This document shows, piece after piece, positions 60,988 through 64,000 of a stretch of DNA of 64,000 bases (the stretch's first letter is position 1; each line of letters opens with the position of its first letter). The translations under genes were made by a program, and so were the position numbers. The stretch lies in the NCBI GenBank assembly GCA_910588855.1, contig CAJUSR010000016.1, positions 1 to 64,000 of the forward strand, written 5' to 3'. The DNA is from an uncultured Kineothrix sp. GTDB taxonomy: Bacteria > Bacillota > Clostridia > Lachnospirales > Lachnospiraceae. A model generated the notes under the pieces. It had not been told where the DNA came from. It saw nothing but the letters and a program-made list of their open reading frames with translations, and ran no database searches.

Positions 60988-62244
60988 ATGGCAGGAAAAG
61001 AAAGGTATGAATTGGCAAAGGAACAGTATGGGAAGCTGGGTGTTGATACGGAAGCGGTACTGGAGACGTTAAAAAATATTCCGATTTCCATGCATTGTTG
61101 GCAGGGGGATGATGTAATTGGCTTTGACCATGACGGCCCGTTGACCGGAGGAATCCAGACCACCGGCAATTATCCGGGGAAGGCCAGGACACCGGAAGAG
61201 TTGATGGCAGATATTGAAAAGGCATTTAGCCTGATTCCCGGAAAGCACAAAGTGAATCTGCATGCCTGCTATGCTATTTTTGAAGAAGGGGAATTTGTGG
61301 ATAGGGATAAACTGGAACCGAAGCATTTTGCAAAATGGGTGGAATTTGGGAAGAAAAACGGAGTGGCTTTTGACTTTAACCCGACCTGTTTCTCCCATTC
61401 TATGGCAGAGGACGGGCTGACTCTGTCAAGCCCGGATGAAAAAGTACGTAAATTCTGGGTGGAACATTGCAAGGCATGTATCAGGATTTCGGAATATCTG
61501 GCAACGGAGCAGGGAAGCCCATGTGCGATGAATATCTGGATTCCCGATGGGATGAAAGATGTTCCTGCGGACCGTCTTGGTCCAAGGGCAAGGTTTAAAC
61601 AATCCTTGGATGAGATTTTAGCAATCCCTTATGATAAAGAAAAAGTCCTTGTATGTTTGGAGTCCAAAGTTTTTGGTATTGGAATGGAATCGTATACGGT
61701 AGGATCCAGTGAATTTACTTTAAGCTATGCGGCAAAGAATGGCATTATCAGCCTGCTGGACAATGGGCATTATCATCCCACTGAAGTAGTATCGGACAAA
61801 ATCCCTTCCATGCTATTGTTTAACGATAAAATTGCCCTTCATGTAACAAGGGGAGTGCGTTGGGACAGCGACCATGTAGTCCTTCTGGATGATGAAACAA
61901 AGGAAATTGCAAAGGAAATTGTAAGGAATGATGCGATTGACCGGGTATTGCTAGCGCTGGATTATTTCGATGCGAGCATCAACCGGATTGCGGCATGGGT
62001 GATTGGGATGCGCAATATGCAAAAAGCTTTGCTCTATGCCTTGCTTTCCCCTAACAAAAAACTGAAAGCATTGCAGGATGAAGGGAAATTTACGGAGTTG
62101 ATGATGCAGCAGGAGGAAATCAAGACCTATCCGTTTGGGGATATCTGGAACGAATTTTGCGAAAGGAACGGGGTTCCGGTTGGGGAAAGCTGGTTTAAAG
62201 ACGTAGAGGAGTATGAAGAAAACGTATTGCTGAAAAGGAAATAA
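60988..62244 (+). CDS. rhaA: L-rhamnose isomerase
   Basis: 418 aa, the family length. It converts L-rhamnose to L-rhamnulose. ISMHCWQGDDVIGFDHDGPL TGGIQTTGNY is diagnostic, and metal ligands lie in the CLESKVFGIGMESYTVGS and LLDNGHYHPTEVVSD segments, with HVTRGVRWDSDHVV beyond. AGGAGG is 8 nt before ATG 60988. Works with RhaB directly upstream; an aldolase gene is not in the window. Confidence 0.96.
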   Translation: MAGKERYELAKEQYGKLGVDTEAVLETLKNIPISMHCWQGDDVIGFDHDGPLTGGIQTTGNYPGKARTPEELMADIEKAFSLIPGKHKVNLHACYAIFEEGEFVDRDKLEPKHFAKWVEFGKKNGVAFDFNPTCFSHSMAEDGLTLSSPDEKVRKFWVEHCKACIRISEYLATEQGSPCAMNIWIPDGMKDVPADRLGPRARFKQSLDEILAIPYDKEKVLVCLESKVFGIGMESYTVGSSEFTLSYAAKNGIISLLDNGHYHPTEVVSDKIPSMLLFNDKIALHVTRGVRWDSDHVVLLDDETKEIAKEIVRNDAIDRVLLALDYFDASINRIAAWVIGMRNMQKALLYALLSPNKKLKALQDEGKFTELMMQQEEIKTYPFGDIWNEFCERNGVPVGESWFKDVEEYEENVLLKRK

Positions 62245-62267
62245 AGATAGATAGTTTTAGCTAAGAT

Positions 62268-62289
62268 GCCCCGCTGCAAAAAGCGGGGC
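62268..62289 (+). terminator. GC-rich hairpin after rhaA
   Basis: GCCCCGC and GCGGGGC enclose an 8-nt A-rich loop, followed by GCTTGGCTTTTTAT. It can terminate or attenuate transcription between rhaA and the transporter genes. Confidence 0.7.
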
Positions 62290-62463
62290 GCTTGGCTTTT
62301 TATGCGCTGCCGGACAGGGCTTTTGATATCCGGTTTTTATAATAAAACAAATTTACCCTAAATCCAAAAATATTACGATTGTTTGCGTCTGATCCTCAAC
62401 GATATAATAAAACAAAGAGTAGGAAATTGCAGTATTCCTAACAGCAAGAAGGAGGAGAAAGAG

Positions 62464-63969
62464 TTGTCGGAATATGTACTTGAATTAAAAGGCATTACCA
62501 AGATTTTCCCTGGCGTAAAAGCGTTGGACCATGTAAGTTTCCAGCTAAAGCCCGGCGAAATCCATGCACTGATGGGCGAAAACGGTGCAGGTAAATCTAC
62601 CTTTATTAAAGTAATAACAGGCGTACATAAAGCGGAAGAAGGTGAAATGTATCTTGACGGACAAAAAGTGGATTTTAAAGGGCCCAGGGATGCACAAAAG
62701 GCAGGTATTGCGGCGATTTACCAGCATGTAACGGCATATCCCCATCTGACCGTCACTGAAAATATCTTTATGGGACATGAAATGAAGAAGCGGGGCGTCA
62801 TCCAGTGGAAGGAAATGAATGATTTGGCGGATTCTTATTTAGAGGAATTGAATGCGGATTTTAAGTCAACGGCAGAAATGGGTGCGCTTTCCGTGGCACA
62901 GCAGCAAATGGTAGAAATTGCTAAGGCCATTTCCATGAAAGCAAGGATTATAATTATGGATGAGCCGACGGCGGCTTTGACCAAAAACGAGTCGGAACAG
63001 CTTTACAAGATTACGGAAAAACTAAGAGACGGCGGGGCTTCCGTTATTTTCATTTCCCATAGGTTTGAAGATATGTACCGTCTGGCCACGAGGGTTACCG
63101 TTTTTAGGGATTCCCAATATATTGGAAGCTATGATGTGAACGGTATTACCAATGCGGATTTGATTAAGGCGATGGTGGGGCGTGAAATCAGCGATATGTA
63201 TCCCAAGCCGGAAGTGGAAATCGGGGAAGAAGTCCTGCGGGTGGAGAAATTGACGAGGATGGGCTATTTCAAAGATGTTAGTTTCAGCGTAAGGAAAGGG
63301 GAGATTCTCGGGCTGACCGGTCTGGTAGGGGCGGGAAGGACGGAAACTGTCCAGACGATTTATGGGGTGGAGCATTATGATTCCGGGAAAATGTACCTGA
63401 ATGGAAAAGAAATTACAGTCAAAAACCCTTCCGATGCGCTGCGCCAGGGTATCGGGCTTCTGCCGGAGGACAGGCAGCATCAAGGATTGATTTTGGACTG
63501 GGGCATCGGTCGGAATATTACGCTGACGGAAATTGCCAGCCTTGGAAAAAACGGGATGACAGATGAAAAAGCGGAGCGGGCAAAAGCGAAAGAGCTGGCG
63601 GAACGGGTAGATACCAAAGCGGTCACTATTTTTGATAAGGCAAGTTCTCTTTCCGGCGGTAACCAGCAGAAAATTGTAGTGGCCAAAATTCTTGCTTCCG
63701 ATTTGAAGGTAATTATTTTGGATGAACCTACCAAAGGTGTGGATGTAGGGGCGAAAGCAGAAATTTATGAAATTATGGGCGAATTGGCAAAACAAGGTTA
63801 CGCCATTATTATGATTTCTTCCGAAATGCCGGAAATCCTTGGTATGTCCGATCGGATTGTAGTTATGTGCGAAGGCCGGGTAACGGGCGAGCTGAAACGT
63901 GGGGAGGCGGCACAGGAAGAAATATTGAAGTTTGCGATGGCAAGATCACCGAAGGCGGCGAAAAATTAG
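62464..63969 (+). CDS. Sugar ABC transporter ATPase (RbsA/RhaT type, two ATPase domains)
   Basis: 501 aa from TTG 62464, with AAGGAGGAG upstream; frames from 62383 lack a site. Domain 1: Walker A GENGAGKSTFIKV, signature LSVAQQQMVEIAKA, Walker B IIIMDEPTAAL. Domain 2: degenerate GLVGAGRTE, signature LSGGNQQKIVVAKIL, VIILDEPTKGVDVG. This is the fused ATPase of ribose/rhamnose-type importers. With its position after rhaBA, rhamnose import is likely. The permease gene starts 11 nt after its stop. Confidence 0.93.
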   Translation: MSEYVLELKGITKIFPGVKALDHVSFQLKPGEIHALMGENGAGKSTFIKVITGVHKAEEGEMYLDGQKVDFKGPRDAQKAGIAAIYQHVTAYPHLTVTENIFMGHEMKKRGVIQWKEMNDLADSYLEELNADFKSTAEMGALSVAQQQMVEIAKAISMKARIIIMDEPTAALTKNESEQLYKITEKLRDGGASVIFISHRFEDMYRLATRVTVFRDSQYIGSYDVNGITNADLIKAMVGREISDMYPKPEVEIGEEVLRVEKLTRMGYFKDVSFSVRKGEILGLTGLVGAGRTETVQTIYGVEHYDSGKMYLNGKEITVKNPSDALRQGIGLLPEDRQHQGLILDWGIGRNITLTEIASLGKNGMTDEKAERAKAKELAERVDTKAVTIFDKASSLSGGNQQKIVVAKILASDLKVIILDEPTKGVDVGAKAEIYEIMGELAKQGYAIIMISSEMPEILGMSDRIVVMCEGRVTGELKRGEAAQEEILKFAMARSPKAAKN

Positions 63970-63980
63970 GAGGGCTAAGG

Positions 63981-64000
63981 ATGGAAAAGAAGAAATTCGA
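63981..64000 (+). CDS. Start of next gene, probably the ABC permease (partial)
   Basis: TTAGGAGGGCTAAGG leads to ATG 63981 and MEKKKF before the window ends. Its position after the ATPase suggests the sugar permease subunit. Confidence 0.5.

Overview
The window reads as a low-to-moderate GC Firmicute of the Lachnospiraceae type (a Blautia/Ruminococcus/Dorea-like gut Clostridiales). That rests on strong AGGAGG ribosome binding sites, many TTG/GTG starts, serine-recombinase triplets, Tn916-type Xis/Int remnants, BlaI/BlaR1-like and ABC/two-component cargo, LacI-controlled PTS genes and a rhamnose operon. No rRNA or intact tRNA is visible, so the species is not resolved.

Bases 1-7.3 kb are one end of an integrated element: three tandem large serine recombinases (the first cut by the window edge), then two AT-rich membrane genes, the second with TPR-like and RCC1-like repeats. 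The element appears to end inside a flavodoxin gene, whose 3' part survives at 7353-7592.

From 7.6 to 30.3 kb is an accessory island of small intact genes among gene debris: acetyltransferases, a RibD-C reductase, an HxlR regulator with its divergent oxidoreductase, a class-M sirtuin beside the tail of its macrodomain partner, a Cys-rich repeat lipoprotein, a HEPN-motif protein behind a tRNA-like sequence and a perfect hairpin, a MerR/TipAS regulator, a BlaI/BlaR1-like pair, a Fic gene with a stop codon in its inhibitory motif, and a FtsX-type ABC transporter with its two-component system. It continues with a MarR regulator, a broken hydrolase, and a Tn916-like xis plus a ruined int gene separated by a 194-bp MITE-like insertion with a perfect 10-bp target duplication.

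From 30.4 to 36.1 kb lie an unusual HNH-coiled-coil-TPR protein (possible defence gene), an IS256-family element whose right end cuts a holin-like toxin gene, and an IS110-family element with a non-coding flank that may hold a bridge RNA. From 36.2 to 45.2 kb the sequence looks more like chromosome: a class D beta-lactamase-like lipoprotein, a ferredoxin-fused aldo/keto reductase, a MutS2-like ATPase without Smr domain, a dead tatD, a YbaK deacylase, a 64-bp hairpin repeat array ahead of a PdaA-like deacetylase, a frameshifted kptA and an acetyltransferase.

45.3-51.1 kb is a sucrose locus: LacI operators, a sucrose-type PTS gene that has lost its IIB domain and is frameshifted in IIA, a GH13_4 amylosucrase-like enzyme, a LacI regulator and a convergent AraC regulator. 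51.1-53.2 kb encodes an AgrC/AgrA-like two-component system without a visible peptide gene. 53.3-59.1 kb has a decayed toxin-antitoxin pair, a protein tyrosine phosphatase interrupted by a 124-bp repeat just before its catalytic loop, and two paralogous AraC/GyrI-like regulators around a C45-family hydrolase. The window closes with rhamnulokinase, rhamnose isomerase and a sugar ABC ATPase running into a permease gene, a rhamnose uptake and catabolism operon. Gene decay is common throughout; two of the frameshifts are in homopolymers and could be sequencing errors.
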